Below, one piece after another: positions 32,746 through 41,414 of a DNA stretch of 64,000 bases. How positions within the stretch are numbered: position 1 is the stretch's first letter; every line of letters begins with the position of its first letter. A program made the position numbers and the translations under genes. Below the pieces are notes generated by a model. That model was not told the DNA's origin, did no database searches, and saw only the letters and a program-made list of their open reading frames with translations. This stretch comes from JAAYCI01 sp964371725 (GTDB lineage: Bacteria; Bacillota; Clostridia; Oscillospirales; Ruminococcaceae). The stretch is from contig CAYJNQ010000004.1 of NCBI GenBank assembly GCA_964371725.1, positions 38,061-102,060 on the forward strand. Direction: 5' to 3'.

Positions 32746-34176
32746 TCACAGCGCTAGTTTTTCTAAGATGATTTCACGGATTAAAATGGGGTTGCCATTT
32801 CCGGATGTTTTGAACATTACCTGCCCCACCATGGCCTTGAGAGCCTGTGTTTTACCGCTTTGGTAGTCACTTATCAACTTGGGTGCACCTTTTATCATTT
32901 CCAGAACCAATGGTTCCAAAACGGCCCTATCACTGATTTGGGCAAGTTCGTTTTCGTCTACATAGGCTTTCACACCGGCTGCAAGCTCTTTGCCCCACAA
33001 ATCCTGCACAAGCTTTTTGGCAACACCACTGTTGATATAGCCGGATGCGGCAAGCTGTGCTATTTCAGCGGCCACATTTTCTTTGATGGCAATTTTCCCT
33101 TTATCTCGTTCCATCCTTTTCAGCATGTCTCCAATCAGTAGATTGGCCAAGGTTTTGGGATGCTCTGTTTGCTTTACAGCTCTTTCAAAATAATCGGCTG
33201 TTTCAATGTCATTCGTAATGAGCTCGGCATCGTAGCCACTTAGGCCATACTCCCTGCGGTACCTCTCTTTTCGCGCATCCGGTAAGCGCGGAATGCCCAA
33301 TGCCAGCTCATCCAACTTTTGCTGTGAACTGATGATGGGGGCAAGGTCCGGGTCCGGAAAATAGCGATAGTCACTCGAATCTTCCTTTTGGCGCATGGAA
33401 ACGGTTTTGCCGCTTTTGGGCTCGAAGCGGCGCGTTTCCGGCACCACAGCCGCACCACTTTCCAGCAACTCTATTTGGCGCTTGTATTCATATTCAATGG
33501 CCTTTAAAACAAACTGAAAAGAGTTTAGGTTTTTCACCTCGGTGCGTGTACCAAACTGCTTTTCTCCACGCTTTCTCACTGAAAGGTTCACATCACAGCG
33601 CAAAGAACCCTCATTCATCTTGCAATCTGACACGCCGACATACAAAAGAATGGCCCGTAATTTTTTAAAATAGGCCACTGCCTCTTCGGCCGAGCGCATG
33701 TCGGGCTCTGACACAATTTCAATGAGAGGCACACCGCAGCGATTGCAATCTATCAAAGTACCCAGCTCTTCATCATGCATCAGTTTGCCCGCATCTTCCT
33801 CGATATGAATGCGTGTAATGCCAATGATTTTATGATTTTCGGCAGTTTCAATTTCAATTTCTCCACCATAGCACAGCGGCAAATCATACTGCGAAATCTG
33901 ATAAGCTTTTGGCAAATCCGGGTAAAAATAGTTTTTTCTATCCTGCTTTGAAAATTGGTTGATGTTGCATTTTGTGGCAATTCCCACTTTGATGGCTGCG
34001 TTGACCACCGCCTCGTTCAACACGGGCAAGGTTCCCGGCATGCCTAGGCACACCGGACAAACCTGGGTGTTTGGCTCTGCCCCAAAAGCCGTGGAACATC
34101 CGCAAAATATTTTGGTTTTTGTGTTGAGCTCGCAATGTATTTCCAGCCCAATCACCATTTCGTAGTTTTGTATCAT
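32746..34176 (-). CDS. gatB: aspartyl/glutamyl-tRNA amidotransferase subunit B
   Basis: A 476-residue GatB of normal length. It begins MVIGLEIHCELNTKTKIFCGC, has VCPVCLGMPGTLPVLN and the kinase-site segment around SLRCDVNLSVR, and ends with a YqeY-like tail. It phosphorylates and amidates Glu-tRNA(Gln) and Asp-tRNA(Asn) with GatA and GatC. It overlaps gatA by four bases. Confidence 0.97.
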   Translation of the reverse strand: MIQNYEMVIGLEIHCELNTKTKIFCGCSTAFGAEPNTQVCPVCLGMPGTLPVLNEAVVNAAIKVGIATKCNINQFSKQDRKNYFYPDLPKAYQISQYDLPLCYGGEIEIETAENHKIIGITRIHIEEDAGKLMHDEELGTLIDCNRCGVPLIEIVSEPDMRSAEEAVAYFKKLRAILLYVGVSDCKMNEGSLRCDVNLSVRKRGEKQFGTRTEVKNLNSFQFVLKAIEYEYKRQIELLESGAAVVPETRRFEPKSGKTVSMRQKEDSSDYRYFPDPDLAPIISSQQKLDELALGIPRLPDARKERYRREYGLSGYDAELITNDIETADYFERAVKQTEHPKTLANLLIGDMLKRMERDKGKIAIKENVAAEIAQLAASGYINSGVAKKLVQDLWGKELAAGVKAYVDENELAQISDRAVLEPLVLEMIKGAPKLISDYQSGKTQALKAMVGQVMFKTSGNGNPILIREIILEKLAL

Positions 34177-35648
34177 GCCGGTTGTCCCCCTGTTTCTTGC
34201 CGAATCGGATAAGCACCCGCCTGCCTTTCCAGCGCATAACCCAGCCGATACAATGTTCCCTCGCCAAAATGCCTACCGATGAGCTGCACCGAAAGTGGTA
34301 GCCCGAACCCATTTTGTCCAAAGGGCAGTGCAAGCGAGGGTAACCCGGCTATATTCACCGGCACTGTGCAGATATCCCCGTGATACATTTCCAGCGAATT
34401 TTTTATCTTTTCGCCTATTTTATAGGCAGCGCTCGGCGCCACCGGCGACAAAATGCAGTCAAACTCAGAAAACACCTTTGCAAAATCCTGCATCAACAAA
34501 GTGCGCACTTGCAGGGCTTTTTTATAATAAGCATCATTATAGCCTGCACTGAGAGCAAAGGTACCCAGTAGAATGCGTCGTTTCACTTCTTCGCCGAAAC
34601 CTTCACTGCGAGACTGCTTGTACAATTCTTCGATGTTTGTGTGGTTTTTGCTTCTATACCCAAAGCGAATTCCGTCGAAGCGGGCTAAGTTCGAGGACGC
34701 TTCAGCGCTAGAAATAACATAATACGCCGGCAGAGCCATTTCTAACGACGGCAAAGACACCTCGCAAACCTGCACCCCCAACTTTTCATATACTTTGGCG
34801 GCCGAAAGCACAGCCGTGCGCACTTCCTCTGCAATGCCCTCTCCGAAATACTCTTTGGGCAGGGCAATTTTCATCCCTTTTACATCCGCTTCAAGCGCGG
34901 CGATATAATCCTGAGCCGGTCGCTTCACGGAGGTGCTGTCTTTTGGGTCGTAGCCGCTGATGGCCCCAAGCACAGCTGCGTTGTCTTGCACATCTTTTGT
35001 AATCGGGCCTATCTGGTCAAACGATGAAGCAAAGGCGATGAGACCGTTTCGGGATACGGTTCCATAGGTGGGCTTCATGCCCACCACACCACAAAAGGCA
35101 GCGGGCTGACGAATGGACCCGCCGGTGTCGGACCCGAGGGTATACACAGCCTGATTCGCGGCCACTGCCGCAGCCGAACCGCCCGAACTTCCACCCGGCA
35201 CATACGCTGTGTTGCGCGGATTTTTGGTTGTTTTGAAATAGGAATTTTCGGTTGTGGAACCCATGGCAAATTCGTCCATGTTCAGTTTTCCCAGCAAAAC
35301 CGCTCCTTGCTTGTGCAGTCTTTTTATCACATGGGCATCATAGGGGGGCACGAAATGCTCCAGCATCCTTGAGGCGCACGTGGTTTGAATGCCCTTTGTA
35401 CAGATGTTGTCTTTAACGGCACAGGGGATGCCCGCCAAAAGGGAAAGCCTCTCCCCCTTGGCCCGTTTTTCATCCATCTCCTTTGCGGCCGCACGGGCGT
35501 TTTCGAAGGTGAGCGTAAGATAAGCACCTATCTTTTCACCTGTGGACTCTATGTTTTGAATGTGACATTCGCACAGTTCCTCGGCAGAACACTCCCGGCT
35601 TTTCAGCTTTTCAGCAAGTTGTAGCAAAGTAAGTTTGCTGATATCCAT
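34173..35648 (-). CDS. gatA: aspartyl/glutamyl-tRNA amidotransferase subunit A
   Basis: A 491-residue amidase-signature protein with GGSSGGSAAAVAA and the catalytic serine in GSDTGGSIRQPA. It releases ammonia from glutamine for the transamidation. AGGAGG precedes the ATG. The gene lies nine bases after gatC. Confidence 0.97.
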   Translation of the reverse strand: MDISKLTLLQLAEKLKSRECSAEELCECHIQNIESTGEKIGAYLTLTFENARAAAKEMDEKRAKGERLSLLAGIPCAVKDNICTKGIQTTCASRMLEHFVPPYDAHVIKRLHKQGAVLLGKLNMDEFAMGSTTENSYFKTTKNPRNTAYVPGGSSGGSAAAVAANQAVYTLGSDTGGSIRQPAAFCGVVGMKPTYGTVSRNGLIAFASSFDQIGPITKDVQDNAAVLGAISGYDPKDSTSVKRPAQDYIAALEADVKGMKIALPKEYFGEGIAEEVRTAVLSAAKVYEKLGVQVCEVSLPSLEMALPAYYVISSAEASSNLARFDGIRFGYRSKNHTNIEELYKQSRSEGFGEEVKRRILLGTFALSAGYNDAYYKKALQVRTLLMQDFAKVFSEFDCILSPVAPSAAYKIGEKIKNSLEMYHGDICTVPVNIAGLPSLALPFGQNGFGLPLSVQLIGRHFGEGTLYRLGYALERQAGAYPIRQETGGQPA

Positions 35649-35657
35649 TCCATCCTC

Positions 35658-35939
35658 CTATTCCATTACTTTTGGCACGGTGATGTAAGCTTCAAAACGG
35701 CTGGGAGCATTCGTCAGTAAATCCTCGCGCTCATACTCAAATTCCACTTCATCGGCTCGAAAAACATTTTCCGTTAACGTTGTATGGGTAGAGATATCGA
35801 TATCATCGGCATCCACGTCATTCAACCGGTTGGCAAATCGGATAATTTCCTCCATCTCGATGGCCAGTGTCTTTTTTTCCATCTCTGTAAGCGACAGTCT
35901 TGCCAAGTGCGCCAGTTTATCTATATCCATTTTGGGCAT
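35658..35939 (-). CDS. gatC: aspartyl/glutamyl-tRNA amidotransferase subunit C
   Basis: A 93-residue GatC with LAHLARLSLTEME at the N-terminus and DEVEFEYEREDLLTNAP near the C-terminus. It holds GatA and GatB together. AGAGGAGGT precedes the ATG at 35939. It is the first gene of the gatCAB operon. Confidence 0.94.
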   Translation of the reverse strand: MPKMDIDKLAHLARLSLTEMEKKTLAIEMEEIIRFANRLNDVDADDIDISTHTTLTENVFRADEVEFEYEREDLLTNAPSRFEAYITVPKVME

Positions 35940-36101
35940 ACTTTATACCTCCTCTTTCTTTCAAAACAAAAGCGGTAACCCCACCTATGTCGCGCTTGGT
36001 TTGCAAACATCCGCACACGGCGTTGTCCTCTTCGATTGGGTTTTCGTGCACTTCACCGTAACACCCTGTTCTCATTCTCATCTTCCCTTTCATTTGCAAA
36101 T

Positions 36102-36180
36102 AAAAAAGCTTTCGCCCCAATTCAGGGACGAAAGCCAGAATGCCTCCGCGGTACCATCGAATCCAAAGCCATTTCCGGCA
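36102..36180 (-). promoter_or_regulatory. T-box-like leader (antiterminator and terminator part) upstream of gatC
   Basis: The minus strand carries TGGTACCGCGG (36146-36156), matching the T-box bulge that binds the uncharged tRNA end (UGGNACCGCG). It is followed by a terminator GCTTTCGTCCC-N6-GGGGCGAAAGC (36108-36135) and TTTTTT. This should control gatCAB by tRNA charging. A possible -10 TATAAT is at 36193-36198. The preceding coding sequence ends at 36211, which leaves no room for a normal Stem I with its specifier codon, so the leader is either reduced or degenerate. Confidence 0.7.
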
Positions 36181-36210
36181 GGCATGGAACGCATTATAAT
36201 TTGTTTGTGT

Positions 36211-37866
36211 CTACAAAAGGTCCGGTGTCCAGCCTATGTCGCCACCGTCTGTTCCCGTTGCGGGGGGTGTTTCCGGTGCCGGTGCCGGTTCCGGCGCCGG
36301 GGTAGCAGCCGGTGCCGTGGTGGTTGTGGCCGGTGCCGTGGTGGTTGTGGCCGGTGCCTGCTGTGTGGGCTGATATGTTTGTTGCACCACCTCTTGTGAA
36401 CGCTCTCTTTGAGAGAACGCACTGCTTGTACTTCCCGCTTCTCCCTCTTCCCCTTGTTCGGTTTCTGTGCCGGTTTGTGGCATCACATAGGGCACCACAT
36501 AATAGGGGTCTTGCATGATATAGTCTTCTACACTGCCTGCCACATGCCAGCTTGTTCCATCAAACCATTCAATGTTCGAATCGTTCACGCGCACTTGTAC
36601 CGTGGCCAAATCCAGCATCACTTCACCACTTGGCACAGCATCCGGGGCGGGAACATAAGGCGTGAAGCTTTTGTAAGCGGGCATATTGTAAAACTCGTAT
36701 GTGAATACATCCGGGTCAAAGGTCATTTCCGCCTGAGCGTCCATATCAGCCTCTTCTGCAAGGCTTGTATCATCCATGGCAAGGCTACTGTCTTCTGGCG
36801 GAAGGCTTGCATCTGCATCAACGGCACTTTTGTTGGTTCTCTGTAAGGGGCTTCTGTTCACCTCGGAAATGCTTGTATCTTCCTCGGCTGTGTCTGCCGC
36901 CTCCACAACCACCGGCACCTCTTCGGGCAAATTGCGTTGCAGATATTGCACGCCATCTTCTGCATAGGCATACACAATAAAGTCGTTATCGCCCTGTGGC
37001 TGTTCCACTGTGGTGCGTCCATCCTCGCCGAAATTGCCTGTAAACGGCAGGGTTTCAATGGTGTCTTTTGTGTTGAACAGCGTGTACAAATCCACCGTTT
37101 CGCCCACACCGCCTTCGTTTGCCACATAATCGCCCACGACAAGGCCATTCACAAAATTTCCCTCTTCATAATAAACCGAACCCGTATTGCTAAGCAGTTG
37201 CCAAGACGTAAAGGGGCCATTGTATATACTTCCATTGGTGAGTGTGGTGGTTAACAACTGTGCCCCCTCTCCGCTTTGGAAAAGGTAGGTGGTTTCGCCG
37301 CTTTCGTCTTTCGTAAGCCAAACACTGGTATAGGGCAGGGCGTTTTCATCGTAGCCCACTTCCAAAAGCAAGGTGCTTTGTGTGTCCGGGTTTTTAAGGT
37401 AGTAGTTTCTGCTGCCTGTTTGCAGGCGCGGCATCATTTGTGTATACCAATCGGCATTCAGCAAAACAGCCAACGCCTCCCCTTGATATTCGGCAAGAGA
37501 AAGATTTTGCTCTAATAAGCGCATGTCTTCCAAGATGGCAGCGCTCTCCTCTTCTGCATTCACCACGATGTTTTGCAAGGCTTCCAATGCAGCCACGTCG
37601 TTGTTTGTAAGGTAGGAAAGCTCCAAGGTATTGCGCTGTTTTTTAATTTTCCCCGCTTCGGCATAGTAACCGGCCAATGTTGCAAAATTCTCTGCACTTG
37701 GGTCTTCTATGATGAGCTGCTCGTAATGGGCGATGTTTTGCTCAAGCTCTGAGAGTGGCGCAGGGCCTACCGATGTGGACGAAGAGGCCGGCTCTTGTGC
37801 ACAGCTTGCCAGCAAAAAGACAAAAGCCAAAAGCAAGGGCAAAAAACAAATGGTTTTCTTTTTCAT
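36211..37866 (-). CDS. lipoprotein with low-complexity Thr/Pro/Ala C-terminus
   Basis: A 551-residue protein with a lipoprotein signal (lipobox LLASC, Cys22). After a Ser-rich linker comes a helical region with a TPR-like stretch (about 40-120). Then comes a beta-rich part with glycine/tyrosine repeats such as NGSIYNGPF and EEGNFVNGLVVGDYV that resemble MORN repeats, an acidic linker, and a tail of APATTTT repeats and Pro-rich sequence. AAAGGAGAAA precedes the ATG at 37866. It follows the glucosaminidase gene by 13 bases and is probably co-transcribed, which points to a cell-wall role. No firm family assignment. Confidence 0.75.
   Translation of the reverse strand: MKKKTICFLPLLLAFVFLLASCAQEPASSSTSVGPAPLSELEQNIAHYEQLIIEDPSAENFATLAGYYAEAGKIKKQRNTLELSYLTNNDVAALEALQNIVVNAEEESAAILEDMRLLEQNLSLAEYQGEALAVLLNADWYTQMMPRLQTGSRNYYLKNPDTQSTLLLEVGYDENALPYTSVWLTKDESGETTYLFQSGEGAQLLTTTLTNGSIYNGPFTSWQLLSNTGSVYYEEGNFVNGLVVGDYVANEGGVGETVDLYTLFNTKDTIETLPFTGNFGEDGRTTVEQPQGDNDFIVYAYAEDGVQYLQRNLPEEVPVVVEAADTAEEDTSISEVNRSPLQRTNKSAVDADASLPPEDSSLAMDDTSLAEEADMDAQAEMTFDPDVFTYEFYNMPAYKSFTPYVPAPDAVPSGEVMLDLATVQVRVNDSNIEWFDGTSWHVAGSVEDYIMQDPYYVVPYVMPQTGTETEQGEEGEAGSTSSAFSQRERSQEVVQQTYQPTQQAPATTTTAPATTTTAPAATPAPEPAPAPETPPATGTDGGDIGWTPDLL
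36311..36358. repeat. 21-bp tandem repeat in the lipoprotein gene
   Basis: The unit GGTGCCGTGGTGGTTGTGGCC occurs 2.3 times in direct order without change. It encodes the APATTTT repeats of the lipoprotein tail. Exact identity suggests recent slippage, so copy number may vary between strains. Confidence 0.9.
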
Positions 37867-37879
37867 GGTTTCTCCTTTA

Positions 37880-40051
37880 TTAGGCGGCGCTTTGCATGAT
37901 TTGGCGCAGGAAAACGTCCTCCGACGAACCCCCGGCATAGTAGCCGCTATTCACAAACTGCTCGGCGATGTTGTAGATGCTGTTGCTGCGTGGCGGGCCA
38001 TAGAAAACATATTCTTGGCCGAAAGAATTCAAAACAATGTAACTGCGGAAAGCGAATTCGGTTCTGTATTGGTCTGCCGGCAAATCCACAAGCACCGAGG
38101 TATACTGTATGCGCCCGTTTTCCACAGCAAAGATGGCATCGCTAACACTGCCGTCCGCACGCATTTCAAACGCCATACCACCGGCCACTTTTTCGCCACC
38201 CAGCACAAAGGCGTGGTTTGCACGGTTGGCCTCTGTCATTACCAAAGTGCCATATTGTGCCACGGTAAAATTGCCTAAGCCGGTTGTGGCAAGGGCCGCT
38301 CTTGCATCTGTGCCAATGCCACTTTTAAACCGGATGCCGGAATTGCCTGTGGTGCGTATCGAAAAACCGTGGTAACTTAGCAAGTCCTGAAGTTCGGGCA
38401 CGGGTGTTGCCGTGTAGGTGTTCTCTGCATTGCTTAGTAACCACACATACATTCCCCGTGGCACACCATTTGCATCATATTGATACATGGTTGCCGTTCT
38501 GGCGCCTGTGCCGTTTGCGGCGGCAATGGCCTGCCCGTTCTCCAGCGTTGCGGCATATTCCACACCATCTAAATATATTTTGCTTGCATCGTAGTCGGGC
38601 GGCACGGTTAACGAAACCGTATTGGTGCCAACCGTACCTGAGGTTGTGCCGATGTGGGTGGAACCGGGCATCCCCGTGTACACAGGAATTTTAAACACAA
38701 AGGTGCTTTCTAACGCACCGGTTTCTGCGTACAAATTTCGAATTTGCTTGCCCTCACTGCTGGGCGCAAACAGGCTTTGCATATATTGGTGCCAATACAG
38801 ACCATTGTAGCTTGGGTCTACATCAAATTTCTGCAAATACAAGGTGTCTTGCCCTTGCAAAATATAGTTTTGGGATATGATGCTGGCACCGCCCTGAATG
38901 GATGAGGTATGGCTTGTCCAGCCCATTTCCCGCGCCTTTTGCAGGCCGCTTGTAATCACTGCCGTGGTGGTGCTGCCGGCGGCGCTGATATTATAATAGT
39001 TGTAAAGCCCCTCGTATCCGGGATATGTGCCGGATATAAGCGTGGAACCGTGCACACCCTGTTCATGATAGGCACGGCTGGCCAAATGGAACGGGCTCAC
39101 CCCCATGCTGCTGCCAATATCCCAAAACAACTGTGCATAGCTTCTGCCGTCTCCTGGAACGGTGCCGGCCATAAAGGAACCATTCAGCATGGTTTGCACA
39201 GCACCTACTGTATGATAACTCGGGTTAAATGTTAACTGCTCGAACTGGAACACATAGGTGTCATCCAGCCAGTTGCGTGGATCCAAGTAATACTCCACCG
39301 CATACTCCGAAGCGTAAGACCACCCCTGTGTGCCATATGGGGCAATCTTCATTTCATCGGAAAAAGAGTTTGGCACCAAACTGCGCGCGCCCTCCATCTG
39401 GGCGCTCACCACGGTGTTCCAGTCAAGCCCCGTGTTCATGGGCACAAATATCCAGTTCGGGTGGGCATTTTTCAGTGCCGTTAAAGAGGCTTGGTAAGAG
39501 GCCGGAAACTGCGCAACATCCGACGATACCGCCGAATAAGCCATGGCCATCATGGGCATGGGTGCAAGAGAAACCACATTGTGTTGTGTTTCCCACGAGA
39601 GGAAACGCTCGTCTGAAACCGCCAGGTTGTCCCTTTGCACATAGCCCTCTAAAAGCACCTCGTCTTGGTAGAACTCTACTTTTGCCCAAAGATTTCCGTA
39701 TTCGTCGTATTCCATGCCCGTGATAAACACCTGCTGCCCACTGGGCACGGAGGCCACTTCCGAACCACTTTCCGAAGGACCGTCTTTTATAGAGTAGGTT
39801 TCACTTAAATACACAAGTGCCATAATGGGCCACTCTGCCACAATGGCCTGCAAATCGGCCTTTGCCTCTTCACTGAGGGCATGCTGTGCTTCGGCAGGCG
39901 TTGCTTGTTCCGCCTCACCCACAGCTTCCGAACTCACAACATCCGATGCAGGCTCCACTTCACCGGCAAAAGTGGGCAAGGAAAAGCTGCTTTTGGGCGC
40001 CACGATACCAAAACTCAACACCAAGCACAAAACGATGGCTATTTTTTTCAT
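37880..40051 (-). CDS. secreted endo-beta-N-acetylglucosaminidase (LytD-like) with SH3-type domain
   Basis: A 723-residue exported protein with a signal peptide (residues 1 to about 25). An SH3b-like region follows (about 75-145, with YSIKDGPS and VASVPSGQQVFITG). The glucosaminidase domain (about 185-450) has the family pattern FHLASRAYHEQGVHGSTLISG with the catalytic glutamate, and FEQLTFNPSYHTVGAVQTML. The C-terminal 250 residues are beta-rich and of unknown type. It cuts peptidoglycan glycan strands. The ATG at 40051 follows GAGGAATA. Confidence 0.87.
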   Translation of the reverse strand: MKKIAIVLCLVLSFGIVAPKSSFSLPTFAGEVEPASDVVSSEAVGEAEQATPAEAQHALSEEAKADLQAIVAEWPIMALVYLSETYSIKDGPSESGSEVASVPSGQQVFITGMEYDEYGNLWAKVEFYQDEVLLEGYVQRDNLAVSDERFLSWETQHNVVSLAPMPMMAMAYSAVSSDVAQFPASYQASLTALKNAHPNWIFVPMNTGLDWNTVVSAQMEGARSLVPNSFSDEMKIAPYGTQGWSYASEYAVEYYLDPRNWLDDTYVFQFEQLTFNPSYHTVGAVQTMLNGSFMAGTVPGDGRSYAQLFWDIGSSMGVSPFHLASRAYHEQGVHGSTLISGTYPGYEGLYNYYNISAAGSTTTAVITSGLQKAREMGWTSHTSSIQGGASIISQNYILQGQDTLYLQKFDVDPSYNGLYWHQYMQSLFAPSSEGKQIRNLYAETGALESTFVFKIPVYTGMPGSTHIGTTSGTVGTNTVSLTVPPDYDASKIYLDGVEYAATLENGQAIAAANGTGARTATMYQYDANGVPRGMYVWLLSNAENTYTATPVPELQDLLSYHGFSIRTTGNSGIRFKSGIGTDARAALATTGLGNFTVAQYGTLVMTEANRANHAFVLGGEKVAGGMAFEMRADGSVSDAIFAVENGRIQYTSVLVDLPADQYRTEFAFRSYIVLNSFGQEYVFYGPPRSNSIYNIAEQFVNSGYYAGGSSEDVFLRQIMQSAA

Positions 40052-40130
40052 GGTTATTCCTCGCAAATTCAATCCAATGTAATCTTTATTGAGTGTTCTT
40101 ATCGCACCCAACACATATTTTACCAATAAT

Positions 40131-40159
40131 ATCATAGCATATTTTTGATTTTCTGGCAA
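40131..40159 (-). promoter_or_regulatory. promoter of the glucosaminidase-lipoprotein unit
   Basis: On the minus strand TTGCCA (40154-40159) and TATGAT (40131-40136) are 17 bases apart, about 80 bases before the start. Confidence 0.75.
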
Positions 40160-40222
40160 CAAATCCAAAAACCCTTTTTGTTGGCTGTGATTTCGCGTAT
40201 CATAAAAAACCTCTAAACGCGA

Positions 40223-40453
40223 TTACAGCAGCGCAAAATAACCCATACAAAGCGAAACGGTTAGCAAAAGATAAAACCCCACTTGCATCCATTCTTTGTT
40301 CTTTAGACCGAGCAAAATGTTGAGCCCGCCCACAAGGATGACGGCCCCCACTGCCAAAAGCCAAGTAAACAGACCCCTTACAAAGATGAATTCCAGGGCG
40401 GCCAACGTGCCCACAATTAAAAAGGCAATTTGTAGGTTGTTTTTTGGTTTCAC
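40223..40453 (-). CDS. small membrane protein
   Basis: A 76-residue protein with three hydrophobic segments (about 8-25, 29-48 and 56-75), the last ending at the C-terminus. The GTG start at 40453 lies ten bases after AAGGAGG; a longer reading from 40474 lacks a ribosome site. No family is recognised. Confidence 0.6.
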   Translation of the reverse strand: MKPKNNLQIAFLIVGTLAALEFIFVRGLFTWLLAVGAVILVGGLNILLGLKNKEWMQVGFYLLLTVSLCMGYFALL

Positions 40454-40520
40454 GTGGTTTTTTCCTCCTTGCAAAAAACAAATTCGATTCCGGTATGCAT
40501 TGTATGAAAAAAATGTATCC

Positions 40521-41162
40521 TTACAGCCTTTTCAAAATCTCCTCTTTCACACGATTCAAATCACTGCAAGTCAAAATGGGAATCAAGGCGTTTATCTCTT
40601 CTATCGGCTTGTTCCACCATTGAAAGCGGAGCATCAGTTCAATAAGCTCGTCGCTCAAGCGCTTGCGAATGGGCTTTGCGGGGTTCCCCGCCACGATGGT
40701 ATAAGGCGGCACATCACTACCCAAAACGCTGTAGGCCCCAATCAAGGCGCCATCCCCCACCTGTACACCCGGCAGTATTCTCGCATTTTGGCCTATCCAC
40801 ACGTCATTGCCAATTACCGTGTTTCCTTTTGTGGGCATTTCGCAAAGGGGCGGAACCGCTTGCTCGAAACCTTCAAAAATGTAAAACGGGAAGGTGGAAG
40901 CCGCATTCATTTGGTGGTTCGCACCGTTCATGACAAATGTGACACCCGAGGCAATTTGGCAAAACTTGCCAATGATGAGCTTGTCACCATAGAAATCGTA
41001 ATGATGTGTAACATGGCTTTCAAAATCTTTGTCTGAAAAATAGGTGAATTCGCCCACGATGATGTTGGGGTTTTGAACGCTCGGTTTCACATAGGTAACC
41101 GTGTCAAAACCCTTTACAGGGTACAGTACATCGGGGTTTGGTGTTTTTCCGTCTCGCATCAT
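40521..41162 (-). CDS. CatB/Vat-type xenobiotic acetyltransferase (hexapeptide repeat)
   Basis: A 213-residue left-handed beta-helix acetyltransferase with the family pattern MNGANHQMNAASTFPF, GNTVIGNDVWIGQNARILPGVQVGDGALIG and VVAGNPAKPIRKR. This class acetylates chloramphenicol or streptogramins, but many members act on other small molecules, so resistance is not shown. AAGGGGG precedes two adjacent ATGs; the second (41159) has the better spacing. It has its own promoter and a hairpin leader. Confidence 0.88.
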   Translation of the reverse strand: MMRDGKTPNPDVLYPVKGFDTVTYVKPSVQNPNIIVGEFTYFSDKDFESHVTHHYDFYGDKLIIGKFCQIASGVTFVMNGANHQMNAASTFPFYIFEGFEQAVPPLCEMPTKGNTVIGNDVWIGQNARILPGVQVGDGALIGAYSVLGSDVPPYTIVAGNPAKPIRKRLSDELIELMLRFQWWNKPIEEINALIPILTCSDLNRVKEEILKRL

Positions 41163-41243
41163 TTTACCCCCTTTTTATTGAAAGAAACAGGAAAGCGGCG
41201 GTGTAATTTCTCACTCCGCCGCATAAACCTTTCCAGTAGAATA

Positions 41244-41272
41244 ATTGTATCATACAGGCCAATACAAAGCAA
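41244..41272 (-). promoter_or_regulatory. promoter of the acetyltransferase gene
   Basis: On the minus strand TTGCTT (41267-41272) and TACAAT (41244-41249) are 17 bases apart. The leader then holds a GC-rich hairpin (GCGGCGG with CCGCCGC, 41194-41221) before the ribosome site. Confidence 0.65.
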
Positions 41273-41312
41273 TCTTTCCTGTTCGATGCACAAGAGACCA
41301 CCCCACTGCTCT

Positions 41313-41348
41313 CAAAAAAACGGTTCGAGTTCGAGAATGGACACCGTT
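41313..41348 (-). terminator. terminator after the MFS transporter gene
   Basis: On the minus strand AACGGT and ACCGTT enclose an 18-base loop and are followed by seven T. It lies about 65 bases after the MFS stop and before the acetyltransferase promoter. Confidence 0.55.
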
Positions 41349-41414
41349 CTTTATCTCGCCTTTGGCTATGTCATTTTTTGTATACTCTTAAGCTTTATTT
41401 TTCAGCAAAAATAT

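Noticed and set aside
36211..36420. Repetitive DNA that could suggest a CRISPR array or a mobile repeat
   Set aside because: The 21-bp units are direct tandem repeats without spacers and encode the Thr/Pro/Ala tail of a lipoprotein.
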